Notes: a model not told the origin generated them from the sequence alone. A stretch of DNA of 64,000 nt from Acidobacteriaceae bacterium (GCA_025462885.1 JAOAPN010000014.1:558001-622000); one strand, 5' to 3'; shown: positions 52,497 through 62,900, counted from the stretch's first letter. Made by a program: numbers and translations.

Positions 52497-55479
52497 GAAT
52501 CGTGTTTCTCCCAACTTCTTCTGCTTCGCTTTGGACCGCCGCCGTCCGCTGTTCAAGAGCCACTACAGGACGTACACCGGATGCGGGGAACTCCAGTTGG
52601 AAGGTGGTGCCGACACCGGGTTCGCTTTCTACCTGGATCTTGCCGGCGTGCTCCTGCATGATGCCGTAGCTGACGGCGAGACCAAGACCAGTACCCTTGT
52701 GCTCGCCCTCCTGCGGCTTGGTCTTCGTGGTGAAGAAGGGATCGTAGATGCGGTGCATATGCTCGCGTTCAATGCCGCGCCCGGAGTCCTTGACCCGCAC
52801 GAGAACCCGCCCCGCTACTTCGCACGTCATAATGCTGAGCGTCGGATTCGTCGTCCCGAACATCGCATCCTTCGCATTGAGTAACAGATTCAGAACGACC
52901 TGCTGAAGCTTGCCCTGGTTGCCGTGGATCTTCTTCAGCGAAGCGTCGAAGTTCGTCTCGACCTTTATCTGCGCGGTCTTCATCTGGTGCTCCAGCAGCG
53001 TCAGACTATCGCGCAGCAACTGGTTCAGATCGATGCTGGTGAACTCTGCGCCGCTGATGCGCGAGAAGTTCAGAAGCCCGTTGACGATCTCGGAGGCGCG
53101 GAAGGTCTGCTGCGTGATCTTTTCGAGGATCGGCGCCACCTTCTCGTTGTCACGCATGTGCTTGTTTAGCATCTGCGTGTAGCTGGAGATGACGGCGAGC
53201 GGCGTGTTGACCTCGTGCGCTACGCCCGCGGCCAGCAAGCCGATAGACGAGAGCTTCTCCGCCTGCGTCAACTGCGCCTCAAGCTGCATCCGGTCGGTGA
53301 TGTCGTCGACCAGGATGATCCGGCCCACGGCGACGAAATCCCGAGTCACCAGCGGCGCGATCGCAATGTTGGCAATACGAACGTCGCCAGTCGGCAGTTC
53401 GAGACGGAACTTGTACAGCGTATGCGTGCCATGCTCCTCGCGCACGCTGTTGAAGCGCGAGACGAAGTCTGCCGGGAAGACCGCGCTGATCGGCTGGCGC
53501 AGCGCCTCGGCCCTGGGCTTCGCATACATCACTTCCATTTCGGTATTCCAGCTCTCGATACGGTCTTCTAGGTCGACCGCAAAGATGCCAATGTGGATGG
53601 ACTCGACGATGTTCTCGTGGAACTCCTTCAGCCGCTCGAACTCCGAGATCTTCTGCTCCAGGCGGCGGTAGAGCTGCGCGTTCTGAATTGCGATTCCGAT
53701 GTATCCCGCCAGCGACTCGAGCAACTCCATATCTTCGCTAGAAAGAAAATCTCCGTCATCTGTGCGTCCCAGCCCGATCACAGCAACTGTTCGCGTCCCG
53801 CCACCCTCGCGGTTCGCCACGCGACAGGGCAGGTAGTAGTTCATGTCCAAACGGCCTGCACTGCGTCGTTGCGACTCCGGCAACCGCAGCATTTGCTGAG
53901 GATTCTCAAGGAACAGGTGGTTGTTCGCGCCCGGCATATCGAAGTCGAGGAACCGGACATCGAGAGCGCGCAACTCGGCGGCCTGCAGATCGGTCAAGCC
54001 ATGCGAAGCAGCCAGTTCGAAGTGCCGCTTTCCTGTAACAGCCTCGTCTTCATTCGCAAGAAACACGGCCACCCGTGTCACCAGCAACGTCTGCGGCAGG
54101 CGCTCAACAATGGAGTCCAGCAGAGCGCGCAGATCGGTCTGCGAGTTCAGTCCACGGCCGAAGTCCACCAGCGTCTCGCGGTAGTCGAAGCGCTTCTGTT
54201 CGAAGATGCGATCGACCCGTGCCTGGATCGCCCGCTTCAGCGGATCGAAGACAATTCCGGTGACGATGATTCCCAGCAGCAACCCATAGATACGCAGACT
54301 CGGCAGTCGTGTATGGACCGTCTCCGCCGCGAGTGCCACCGCACCAAAGTACAGTCCCACCAGCGCGGCGGTAGCAAGCGTATACGTTACGCCGCGCTTG
54401 AAGATGAGGTCGACGTCCATGAGGCGATAGCGCACAATCGCCCAACTGAAGGTCAACGGCAGGAACACCAGCGAAAGCCCCGCCAGCTTCGATAGAAGGC
54501 TGGGAACCGGCAAATCCGCGAGATAAGGAATTACATAGAAGACGGTGAACGGAAGAACCGCCAGCAACGTCCCGCGCGTCAGCCACTTCAGTTGCTGGCG
54601 CTCCAGAGCCGACTCGGCACGCTTGTAGCGGAAGCTGAACACGACCGCCGCAATCACGTAATACAGCGCCAGGTACCCAACCGTGATCTGCTCCAGGCGA
54701 TGCTTCAACACCTCGGTCGCCGACCAGCGGAAGATCGCCATGCACTGCAAGCCGATCAGGAAGAACCCCGGAAGATACAGCAGGGAACTCAGAAAACGTC
54801 GGCGCAGACGATGACGATGCTCGACCGCAACGTAATCCGAAAAACTTACCGCGAAGTGCAGAAAAAGTGCCGGCTGCAACGCTGACGCGGCAACGTTGCC
54901 CCAATAGATCGTCCAGTCGAGATTATCCAGCGCACCCGTGAACTTGAACGCATAGAGCACGAACGATACAAGGCAGAAGATGTAGAAATGAGTCGACTTC
55001 GGTGCCGTCCAGCGCCGGAAGAGAACGTAGATCCCGATACACAAATACACCAGTGCAATCAGCCGCATCACTGGATTTGTGGAACGATCTTTCGGCTCGA
55101 GAATGACTTGGATATCGAGCTTGGTCCCATCGTTCGGATCGGTCGTTCGAGCATTAGGCCGGAAGATGAAATACGTCGCAGGATGCGTCCAAATCCCGTT
55201 GCGGAACATCTCTCGCTCGTACGGAGCCTGCCGCGGCGTGGGACGCTCATTAATAGCTTGAAGAATATCTCCCGGTTTAACCCCAGCCCGTTGGGCCGGA
55301 GAATCGGTCGGAACCCGTTCAAAACGCAATCCGCCGGGTGCCTCAACCAGCCACGCGCCGTCGGTCGGAACCTCGAACTTGCCTTCCTGGCGCAGATTCA
55401 ACCCCGCGAACAAACACACCGCCAGGGTCGCCAGCGCGAGGGCAATCGCAAGAATTCGAGTTTGGAAGGCGTTCGTCAT
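52489..55479 (-). CDS. Multi-domain sensor histidine kinase with N-terminal PDZ
   Basis: The 996-residue kinase has an N-terminal signal or anchor helix (about 9-27) and a PDZ-like domain (about 45-100, QRAGVKPGDILQAINERPTP) in the periplasm. About eight transmembrane helices follow (135-410), then a GAF domain (about 440-600) and a PAS domain (about 635-745, VESIHIGIFAVDLEDRIESW). The HisKA domain has phosphoacceptor H755 in AAGVAHEVNTPLAVIS. The HATPase domain carries the N-box VVLNLLLNAKDAM and the G-box GTGLGLAVSYGIM. It is the first gene of the pair with the NtrC-type regulator. The PDZ suggests sensing of exported peptides or envelope stress. Confidence 0.9.
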   Translation of the reverse strand: MTNAFQTRILAIALALATLAVCLFAGLNLRQEGKFEVPTDGAWLVEAPGGLRFERVPTDSPAQRAGVKPGDILQAINERPTPRQAPYEREMFRNGIWTHPATYFIFRPNARTTDPNDGTKLDIQVILEPKDRSTNPVMRLIALVYLCIGIYVLFRRWTAPKSTHFYIFCLVSFVLYAFKFTGALDNLDWTIYWGNVAASALQPALFLHFAVSFSDYVAVEHRHRLRRRFLSSLLYLPGFFLIGLQCMAIFRWSATEVLKHRLEQITVGYLALYYVIAAVVFSFRYKRAESALERQQLKWLTRGTLLAVLPFTVFYVIPYLADLPVPSLLSKLAGLSLVFLPLTFSWAIVRYRLMDVDLIFKRGVTYTLATAALVGLYFGAVALAAETVHTRLPSLRIYGLLLGIIVTGIVFDPLKRAIQARVDRIFEQKRFDYRETLVDFGRGLNSQTDLRALLDSIVERLPQTLLVTRVAVFLANEDEAVTGKRHFELAASHGLTDLQAAELRALDVRFLDFDMPGANNHLFLENPQQMLRLPESQRRSAGRLDMNYYLPCRVANREGGGTRTVAVIGLGRTDDGDFLSSEDMELLESLAGYIGIAIQNAQLYRRLEQKISEFERLKEFHENIVESIHIGIFAVDLEDRIESWNTEMEVMYAKPRAEALRQPISAVFPADFVSRFNSVREEHGTHTLYKFRLELPTGDVRIANIAIAPLVTRDFVAVGRIILVDDITDRMQLEAQLTQAEKLSSIGLLAAGVAHEVNTPLAVISSYTQMLNKHMRDNEKVAPILEKITQQTFRASEIVNGLLNFSRISGAEFTSIDLNQLLRDSLTLLEHQMKTAQIKVETNFDASLKKIHGNQGKLQQVVLNLLLNAKDAMFGTTNPTLSIMTCEVAGRVLVRVKDSGRGIEREHMHRIYDPFFTTKTKPQEGEHKGTGLGLAVSYGIMQEHAGKIQVESEPGVGTTFQLEFPASGVRPVVALEQRTAAVQSEAEEVGRNTIHV

Positions 55480-55782
55480 CGGTATGGCAAACTACGGTCT
55501 ACATACAGCTATGCACATCGAATACCAATCTGCGGACTTGTGCAATGAACAAATAAAGGTGCATCAATGTTTTATTTCTACAGAAAATCATAGCGCATTC
55601 AGGAATAAGGATTTCGAAGAAAAACTTGTGACGGAATGGAAGTACAGAAGACCTCAGAATTTGCGCTCCAGACGCTTTCTAATTAACATTACTGTAACAA
55701 TTGAAATCTTCAGCAAGGACCCTTCGCGCACGATCCGAGCCTCCTGAACACTTCAATTCAATCTCCTGGGTGGTGGGGTTCG
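55480..55782. other. AT-rich divergent intergenic region
   Basis: This region between the sensor kinase and the hydrolase genes is noticeably more AT-rich than its surroundings (around 55560-55720, with TAATTAACATTACTGTAACA). It must hold promoters for both directions. I find no convincing gene, hairpin or repeat in it. The open frames across it have no ribosome site and no family features. Confidence 0.4.
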
Positions 55783-56697
55783 GTGAAGCTTCAGCGGTCG
55801 AACGAGGTCGAGGATTTGTTCGCGCAGGTCGATGGATCGCTGATCCACTACCAGCGTGCCGGAAACGACCGTCCGCTTCTGCTGATCCATGGACTGGTAG
55901 GTTCAGCCCGAAATTGGCGCCTCAACATTCAGGATCTCGCCAAGGACGCCACAGTCTACGCGATCGACCTCCTCAACATGGGGGACTCTGACCGCATCTC
56001 TGGACTCGATGCCAGTCTCGAAGCCACAGCCGACACGATCGCGCGCTGGATGGACTCTGTAGGGCTTGCGCAAGCAGACGTCGCCGCCCATTCCCACGGC
56101 GGAGCTATCGCCATGATGCTGGCTGCCCGTCATCCGGACCGCGTCGGCAAGCTGGTCCTGTTTGCTCCGGCTAATCCTTTCTGTGCGCTCGGCCACCAAC
56201 TGATTGCGTTCTACCAGACGCGTCCCGGACGACTCCTCGCCAGCCTGATCCCGGCCCTTCCGCGATTCATCAAAGCCACTGCATTGGGACGGATGTACGG
56301 CGATCCCAGCCGAGCCACGTTGGATTCGCTCGAAGGCTATACCGCTGGACTAGCTCGACCCGGCTCGGTCGATCATGTTTTGCAGATTGTGCAGCGGTGG
56401 CACTCCGACATGGCAGCCCTCCGCGCAGAACTCTCCCGGCTCGTCGCCCACCCGGTGCTTCTGGTCTGGGGCGACCGCGATCGCGCCGTCGGCCTCTCCT
56501 CCGCCCGTCAACTTCAAGAACTGATGCCGCAGTCCGAGTTGTTGGTGCTGCCTGGCGTGGGCCACATCGCGTTTGAAGAGATGCCCGAGGTCTGCAACCG
56601 CGCGATGCGAGATTGGCTCGCCGGCTCGCAGCGACCCTCAGTCGCCTTCAATATGCGCTATCAGAAAGAACCGCTGCGCCAGCTCGAAGCCGTCTAG
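55783..56697 (+). CDS. Alpha/beta hydrolase
   Basis: This cytoplasmic serine hydrolase has 304 residues and starts at GTG 55783. The oxyanion region reads LLLIHGLVGSARNWR. The nucleophile elbow is AAHSHGGAIA; the first Gly of G-x-S-x-G is Ala, a tolerated change. The catalytic Asp is in LLVWGDRDRAVG and the His in LPGVGHIAFEE, so the triad is complete. The cap lies at about 130-205. The family covers esterases, haloperoxidase-like and C-C bond hydrolases; a substrate cannot be given. Its stop shares the palindrome CTAG with the stop of the next, convergent gene. Confidence 0.85.
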   Translation: MKLQRSNEVEDLFAQVDGSLIHYQRAGNDRPLLLIHGLVGSARNWRLNIQDLAKDATVYAIDLLNMGDSDRISGLDASLEATADTIARWMDSVGLAQADVAAHSHGGAIAMMLAARHPDRVGKLVLFAPANPFCALGHQLIAFYQTRPGRLLASLIPALPRFIKATALGRMYGDPSRATLDSLEGYTAGLARPGSVDHVLQIVQRWHSDMAALRAELSRLVAHPVLLVWGDRDRAVGLSSARQLQELMPQSELLVLPGVGHIAFEEMPEVCNRAMRDWLAGSQRPSVAFNMRYQKEPLRQLEAV

Positions 56698-57386
56698 CTC
56701 AGACCGAAATTGGTTCGCAGCCAACTCCGCATCAACTCCTTCACCTGGTCGAGTTTTGCCCCCGGCGAATCGGTCGTTCCCTGGAAGAAGTGGTCCGCTC
56801 CCGCGACCCAATGCAACTCCTTCGGCTCAGTCGCTGTCCCCAGCGCTGCTTCCACCTGCTCTTTCGGAGCGTATGGATCGTGGTCGCCGATGATGAAGAG
56901 CTTCGGTCCCACGCAGGCTGGCAGGAAGTCATAGGTATAGTCGCGTCCTTCCGCGTGAACGGGAACTCCGAGTCCGATTAACCCCTTTACGCGCGCATCA
57001 CCGCAACAGGCCCGCAGCCCCACGTTGGAGCCGAACGAAAAGCCCGCAAACAAAATTGGCAGCCCCAAATTCTGATCGATCCAGTCCAGCACCGCGCGGA
57101 CGTCGTCCTGTTCTCCGCGACCTGCATCGTGCTCTCCCTCGCTCAGCCCGACTCCGCGAAAGTTGAACCGCACCACTGGCAGCCCGAACGACGAGAACGC
57201 CTTCATCGCGTGATAGACGACCTTGTTATGCATCGTGCCGCCTCCTGCAGGGTGCGGATGACAGACGATGGCGGCGTACAGTGCATCCGGCCGGCCCGTG
57301 TTGAGGACTGCCTCCAGGCGACCGGCAGGGCCGCGCAGATCGTCGATGCTGCGAATGCGAGAGACAAAGGGTTCGGACGGCGTCAT
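56694..57386 (-). CDS. Alpha/beta hydrolase of the COG2945 type
   Basis: From ATG 57386 it has 230 residues; the in-frame extension to 57563 has no family similarity. The core begins with AAIVCHPHPAGGGTMHNKVV, the group's CHPHP..GG.M.NKVV signature. The nucleophile elbow is LFAGFSFGSNVGL, the Asp in FIIGDHDPYAPKEQ and the His in VAGADHFFQG, so a serine hydrolase triad is present. It is cytoplasmic with no signal peptide. TACACT lies exactly six bases before ATG on the minus strand. It is divergent from the M20 peptidase gene. Confidence 0.85.
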   Translation of the reverse strand: MTPSEPFVSRIRSIDDLRGPAGRLEAVLNTGRPDALYAAIVCHPHPAGGGTMHNKVVYHAMKAFSSFGLPVVRFNFRGVGLSEGEHDAGRGEQDDVRAVLDWIDQNLGLPILFAGFSFGSNVGLRACCGDARVKGLIGLGVPVHAEGRDYTYDFLPACVGPKLFIIGDHDPYAPKEQVEAALGTATEPKELHWVAGADHFFQGTTDSPGAKLDQVKELMRSWLRTNFGLS

Positions 57387-57392
57387 GCTTTC

Positions 57393-57398
57393 AGTGTA
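57393..57398 (-). promoter_or_regulatory. -10 element (TACACT) for the COG2945 hydrolase
   Basis: On the minus strand TACACT is followed by GAAAGC and then ATG 57386, leaving six bases between hexamer and start codon. There is no Shine-Dalgarno. A leaderless transcript is likely. Confidence 0.5.
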
Positions 57399-57469
57399 TG
57401 AGACATGAGTGTTCGCGACATTGACATGGCATTTGTAATCGCCTCGTCTGGATATAGAACTGCGTGCCG

Positions 57470-57475
57470 TATTCT
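57470..57475 (+). promoter_or_regulatory. -10 element (TATTCT) for the M20 peptidase gene
   Basis: TATTCT is followed by GGAAGC and then ATG 57482, again six bases. The GGAAG could also be read as a Shine-Dalgarno lying too close, so both readings remain open. It is divergent from the COG2945 hydrolase promoter. Confidence 0.45.
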
Positions 57476-57481
57476 GGAAGC

Positions 57482-58513
57482 ATGGCGATTGATCCCATTG
57501 CATTGACCCGGCAGCTCGTCGATATCGAGTCCACCACCTACCACGAAGGTCTGGCCGGAGCATTCCTCCACGAGTACCTGGTGGGGCAGAAGTACGCGGT
57601 GGAGCGGATGGCCGTCGAACAGCCCGACCACACCACGCCGGGCAGCGGGAAATACGAGCGCTTCAACGTCTACGCCGCACTTCCCGGCGTTACCCCGGAC
57701 GTCGTCCTCTCTACCCACATGGACACCGTCCCTCCGTACTTCGGCTGCACCGAGGACGATGACTTCCTCTACGGCCGTGGCACCTGCGACGCCAAAGGCA
57801 TCATCGCCGCGCAAGTCGCCGCCGCCGACCGCCTTCGCGAAGCCGGCGTGAAGGTCGGCCTGCTCTTTGTCGTCGGAGAAGAACGCGACTCTGCCGGCGC
57901 AAGAGTCGCTAACGAGAACCCCAGGGGATCGAAGTTCCTCATCAATGGCGAGCCGACCGACAACCGCCTGGCCCTCGCCTCGAAAGGTGCCCTTCGCGTC
58001 GAGATCCGCGCCAAGGGCCGCATGGCCCACTCGGCCTACCCCGAGCTTGGAGAATCCGCGATCGACAAGCTCGTCGCTGCTCTCAACGACGTGCTCGCCA
58101 TGCCGCTCCCCATCGAGCCGGAGATCGGCCCTTCCACGCTCAACATCGGCCTGATCAGCGGTGGCCGCGCCCCCAACGTCATCGCCGATAAAGCCGAAGC
58201 CCATCTCCTCGTCCGCCTCGTAGGACCTTCGGAGGTCATCCGCGAGTCCATCCTCAAGACCGTAGGGGACCGCGCCGACGTAGAATTCTCGCTCGACCTC
58301 CCCTTCGTCCGTATGCGCAAGGTCGGCGACCTCCCCACCATGGTCGCCAAGTTCACCACCGACATTCCTTCGCTCACCGCATGGGGAGAACCCTTCCTGC
58401 TGGGCCCCGGCTCCATCCACGTAGCCCATACGCCCAACGAAAAGATCGCCAAGAAAGAGCTGTTGGAGTGCGTGGAACTTTATTACAACCTGGCTTCGGA
58501 CCTGGTGAAGTAA
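57482..58513 (+). CDS. M20-family metallopeptidase (ArgE/DapE-like)
   Basis: This cytoplasmic zinc hydrolase has 343 residues. Zinc ligands and catalytic residues are seen in LSTHMDTVPPYF (HxD), GRGTCDAKGIIA (bridging Asp), VVGEERDSAG (Glu pair), LINGEPTDN and the C-terminal GPGSIHVAHTPNE (His). The dimerisation domain lies around 165-275 (RVEIRAKGRMAHSAY). ATG 57482 is preferred over GTG 57464 because of the upstream TATTCT and the family N-terminus. It is probably a deacylase or peptidase for small amides. The next gene follows 21 bases after the stop. Confidence 0.87.
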   Translation: MAIDPIALTRQLVDIESTTYHEGLAGAFLHEYLVGQKYAVERMAVEQPDHTTPGSGKYERFNVYAALPGVTPDVVLSTHMDTVPPYFGCTEDDDFLYGRGTCDAKGIIAAQVAAADRLREAGVKVGLLFVVGEERDSAGARVANENPRGSKFLINGEPTDNRLALASKGALRVEIRAKGRMAHSAYPELGESAIDKLVAALNDVLAMPLPIEPEIGPSTLNIGLISGGRAPNVIADKAEAHLLVRLVGPSEVIRESILKTVGDRADVEFSLDLPFVRMRKVGDLPTMVAKFTTDIPSLTAWGEPFLLGPGSIHVAHTPNEKIAKKELLECVELYYNLASDLVK

Positions 58514-58534
58514 AGTCCCAAAGGAGACCTGACG

Positions 58535-59455
58535 ATGAAGATTCTCGTAGTCGGAGCAGGCGCAGTTGGTGGTTACTTCGGAGGGCGCCTCTCTGAGGCT
58601 CAACGCGACGTAACCTTCCTTGTCCGCGCAGCTCGTGCGGAACATCTTCGGCAGAAAGGACTGCAACTGGTCAGCCCCCACGGCGATGCAACCATCCACC
58701 CCAAGCTAATCCTCGCAGTGGATATCAAAGCTCCGTACGATCTCATCCTGCTCAGCGTGAAGGCGTACGGACTTGAGTCCGCAATGAAAGATTTTGCCCC
58801 TGCCGTCGGACCCAGGACGACTATCCTGCCGATGCTGAACGGCATGCGCCATCTCGACACCCTCGCTGCCCGCTTTGGCCAGCATGCTGTAGTGGGTGGA
58901 GTCTGCCGTGTCTCCACCGAGATGGACGCCGCGGGCCGTATCGTCCAGCTCACGGACGTCCAGAAGCTCACCTATGGCGAAGTCAACGGTGGCACCTCGG
59001 ACCGCGTCCGGGCGGTCGATCAGGCCTTACATGGCGCGGGCTTCGAGTCGATTCTGTCTGAGAACGTCCTGCAGGACATGTGGGAGAAGTGGGTCATGCT
59101 CGCCAGCCTCGGAGCCATCACCTGTCTCTTCCGCGGAGCCATTGGCGAAGTCCAGTCTGCACTCGGCGGAGGGGAGTTGGCTCTGAAGATTCTTGCGGAG
59201 TGCGCGGCGATCGCGACTGCCAGCGGCTACCCGCCCACCGAAGGCTCTGGTGGATGGGCCAAGCGGATGATCGCCAGTCCCGGCTCCAGGCTGACCTCCT
59301 CGATGTATCGTGACATGATGGCCGGCGGCCCGGTCGAGGCAGACCACATCCTCGGGGATCTGATCGAGCGAGGTCGCGCACATGGCATCGAGACGCCGCT
59401 CCTGCAGGCTGCCTACGTCAACCTCAGCGTGTACCAGGCCCGTCTACCCGGATAA
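58535..59455 (+). CDS. Ketopantoate reductase family (PanE/ApbA-like) protein
   Basis: PanE reduces 2-dehydropantoate to pantoate with NADPH in coenzyme A synthesis; the family also has paralogues of unknown substrate. The 306 residues begin MKILVVGAGAVGGYFGGRL with the Rossmann GxGxxG. Other landmarks are DLILLSVKAYGLESA, ILPMLNGMRHLD (typical LQNG position, here LNGM) and a C-terminal GSRLTSSMYRDMMAGGPVEA with the conserved catalytic-region motif. AAAGGAG precedes ATG. Because the LQNG motif is altered, an exact PanE role is likely but not certain. It is co-directional with the M20 gene. Confidence 0.83.
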   Translation: MKILVVGAGAVGGYFGGRLSEAQRDVTFLVRAARAEHLRQKGLQLVSPHGDATIHPKLILAVDIKAPYDLILLSVKAYGLESAMKDFAPAVGPRTTILPMLNGMRHLDTLAARFGQHAVVGGVCRVSTEMDAAGRIVQLTDVQKLTYGEVNGGTSDRVRAVDQALHGAGFESILSENVLQDMWEKWVMLASLGAITCLFRGAIGEVQSALGGGELALKILAECAAIATASGYPPTEGSGGWAKRMIASPGSRLTSSMYRDMMAGGPVEADHILGDLIERGRAHGIETPLLQAAYVNLSVYQARLPG

Positions 59456-59461
59456 AACGCG

Positions 59462-59839
59462 TCAATCTCCTGAGAGCACCCGAAACGGCAGATTTCCCAC
59501 ATTGTCCTCCGCCAGAACCACAGCCTCGTCTGGATCGGCAGGGTTATACCGGACCTGGATCTTCGGAGTCGCCTCGGCGATCTTCGCGCATTCCCCGTGG
59601 CTCATCGCTACGCTGCGAAAATGCCCGCCGAAGTATTCGCCTCTCACCGTGAAGTAATATCCGGCCTGAATCTGGTCCGGAGTAGCGAAGGTCCCGGCAT
59701 CTTCGTGAGCCTGTACCGTCTTCCAGCCCAGTACTTCACCTGTCGCCAGTGGCCAGCCTTTTGCCAGTGCCAGCCGCTTCTCACGCGCCCTGCGTCGAAA
59801 CCAGACGCGCACCGCATCAAAGATGGAATTCCAGCCCAT
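59462..59839 (-). CDS. Small DUF3592-like protein
   Basis: From ATG 59839 the protein has 125 residues. A GTG at 59869 would add ten residues. After a basic N-terminal helix (SIFDAVRVWFRRRAREKRLA), the body resembles the DUF3592 pattern: WPLATGEVLGWKTVQ, then GYYFTVRGEYFGGHFRS and the end IQVRYNPADPDEAVVL. DUF3592 members usually have membrane helices, but this one does not. It is probably cytoplasmic or membrane-associated. TACAAT sits eight bases before ATG. It is convergent with the PanE-like gene and divergent from dnaE. Function is unknown. Confidence 0.66.
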   Translation of the reverse strand: MGWNSIFDAVRVWFRRRAREKRLALAKGWPLATGEVLGWKTVQAHEDAGTFATPDQIQAGYYFTVRGEYFGGHFRSVAMSHGECAKIAEATPKIQVRYNPADPDEAVVLAEDNVGNLPFRVLSGD

Positions 59840-59897
59840 GCGCCAGAATTGTAAACCACTGGAAAACACCCACGTTTTCCTCTGCCACGACGGGTTC

Positions 59898-59903
59898 TAA
59901 ACT
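59898..59903 (+). promoter_or_regulatory. -10 element (TAAACT) for dnaE
   Basis: TAAACT is followed by AGGTCT and then ATG 59910. The six-base gap again suggests a leaderless start, although AGGT could act as a very short ribosome site. Confidence 0.45.
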
Positions 59904-59909
59904 AGGTCT

Positions 59910-62900
59910 ATGGCAGCAGAATTTACCCACCTCCACCTTCACACCGATTATTCGCTCCTCGATGGAGCCTGCGACGTCGATAAGCTCGCCGCACACCTCA
60001 GCAATCTCGGCCAGACCGCAGCCGCCATGACCGATCATGGCAACATCTACGGCGCCGTCCACTTCTTTGCCGCGATGCAGAAGAAGAACCTCAAGCCCAT
60101 CCTGGGCTGTGAGCTCTACGTCTCGAAGACCGAGGACCACCGCGTCCTCTCCGGCGAGTACAACCACTTCCTCGTCATCGCCGAAAACGAAGCGGGCTAC
60201 CGCAACCTCGTCCGCCTCACCAGCGAGGCCGCGCTGCACGGCTTCTACCGCAAGCCCCGCGTCTCCAAGGACTTTCTCTCCCGCCACATCGAAGGGCTCA
60301 TCGGCTTCTCCGGCTGCCTCGCCGGCGAGGTCAACCAGTTCCTGATGGCAGGGAAGTATGACGAAGCCAAACGCGCCGCCGGCCAGTACGAAGAGATGTT
60401 CGGCAAGGGAAACTACTTCCTCGAAGTCCAGGATCACGGCCTCGAACCCGACAAGGGCGTCTGCGAGCAGCTCTTCAAAATGGAGCGCGAACTCAATATC
60501 CCCATCATCGCGACCAACGACAGCCACTACGTCTCCTCTGATGATTCGCGCGCCCACGAGATCCTGCTCTGCGTCCAGACTGCTGGCAGCATGAACGATC
60601 CCAAGCGCTTCAAGTTCGATACGCAGGAGTTCTACATCAAGTCTGCGGACGAGATGCATCGCACCTTCAGCGAGAACCCCGAAGTCTGCACCCGCACCAT
60701 GCAGTTCGTGGACCGCTGCAATCTCAAGCTGTCCAAGGTCGATAATCCGTTCCCTGACTTCATTGTTCCCGAGGGCGAAACCCTCTACACCTACTTTGAA
60801 AAGGTCTGCCGCGAAGGCCTGCAGAAGCGCCTCGATACCTCGGTCACCCATCTCCGCTCGCGCGGCCTGCTCCGCAAGACCATTCCCGATTACCATGCCC
60901 GTCTCGACCGCGAGATTGGCATCATCAAGGACATGAAGTTTCCCGGCTATTTCATGATTGTCTGGGACTTTATCCGCTACGCCCGTGAGCAGAACATCCC
61001 CGTAGGCCCCGGCCGTGGTTCTGCGGCTGGCTCCCTCGTCGCCTACTGCATGGAGATCACCGACGTCGATCCACTCCAGAACGAGCTGCTCTTCGAGCGC
61101 TTCCTGAACCCCGAACGTATCTCCATGCCCGATATCGATATCGACTTCTGCATGAACCGTCGCGGCGAGGTCATCGAGTACGTCAAGCGCAAGTACGGTA
61201 ACGATCAGGTTGCTCAGATTATCACCTTCAACACCATGGCCGCCAAGGCCGCCATCAAGGACGTCGGTCGCGCGCTCGATATGCCCTACGGCGAAGTCGA
61301 TCGCATCGCCAAGATGATCCCTCCGACCATCGGGATCACCATCGATAAGGTCCTCGAAGACAAAGGCCCGCTCAGCCAGGCCTACGACTCCGACCCCAAG
61401 ATCAAGGAGCTCATCGACGCCGCGCTTCGCCTCGAAGGCCTGATCCGCGGTGCCGGCGTCCACGCCGCCGGCGTCGTCATCGCCCCCAAGCCTCTCACCG
61501 AGCTCGTTCCTGTCACCCGCACGAAGGACGATGCTATCGTCACCTCGTATGACATGGGCGCCATCGAAAAGATGGGTCTGCTTAAGATGGACTTCCTGGG
61601 CCTGACAACGCTCACCGTCATCGACGATTGTCTGAAGCTCATCAAGCAGACCAAGGGCATCGACGTCGATCTTGCAACTATCGATCTGGACGACGTCCGC
61701 ACCTACGAGCAGGTCTTCCACAAGGCCTTGACCTCCGGCGTCTTCCAGTTTGAATCCGGCGGCATGCGCGATGTTCTGCGTCGCTATAAGCCCAATACGG
61801 TCGAAGACCTGACTGCCCTCAACGCTCTGTATCGGCCCGGCCCGATCCAGGGCGGCATGGTCGACGAATTTATCGAGCGCAAATGGGGTCGCCGCGCCGT
61901 CGAGTACGAACTCCCGGAGCTCGAACCCATCCTCTCCGAGACGCTCGGCGTCATGCTCTACCAGGAGCAGGTCATGCAGATCTCGAATCGGCTCGCGGGC
62001 TTCTCGCTCAGCCAGGCCGATATGCTGCGCCGTGCCATGGGTAAAAAAGACGCTGCCGAGATGACCCGGCAGAAGGTCAAGTTCATGGAGGGGGCAGCCG
62101 AAAACAAACATCCGAAAGCAGTCGCTGGAACCATCTTCGACCTGATGGCGAAGTTTGCCGAGTACGGATTCAACAAGTCGCACTCCGCCGCCTACGCGTT
62201 GCTTGCGTACCATACTGCCTATCTCAAGACGCACTATCCCATCGAGTTCATGGCGGCGCTGCTCACCAGTGAAACTTCGAAGCCCGAGAACGTCGTCAAG
62301 TACATCTCCGAGTGCCGCGAGATGAATATTCCGGTCGTCCCGCCCAACGTCCAGCTCTCCTTCGCCAATTTCACCCCGATCCAGACGGAGCAGGGTGACG
62401 CGATCGGCTTCGGTCTCGCCGCCATCAAGAACGTCGGCCATAACGCGATTGAATCGATCATCGCCGCGCGCAAGGTGCTGCAGGACGAGGGTAAGTCCGG
62501 CTTCAGTTCGCTGTGGGAGTTCTGCGAAAAGATCGATCTCCGTCTGCTCAACAAGCGCGTCCTTGAGTCCCTCATCAAGTCCGGGGCTATGGACTCCTTC
62601 GGTGGCCGCGCCCAGATCTTCGCCGCGCTGGACAAGGCCATGGAGCAGGCCCAGAAGGCGCAGAAGGACGCAGCCGCAGGCCAGCACGGCCTCTTCGGCA
62701 TCTTTGATGCAGACCTCGCCTCGAACTCCTCGTCCGGTCCCGCAGAAGAGCCGCTACCCAACGTACCCGAGTGGGACGAGCACACCCGCCTGCAGTACGA
62801 GAAGGACGTCCTCGGCTTCTTCGTCTCCGGCCACCCGATGGATAAGTACCGCGAGAAGCTCCGCAACATGAAGGTGCTCGACACCGCGACCGCGTGCGAG

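Noticed and set aside
59817..62687. Antisense open frame of 956 codons over dnaE
   Set aside because: It mirrors dnaE codon bias, lacks domain features and is composed of Asp/Glu/Val/Leu runs typical of reverse-strand shadows.
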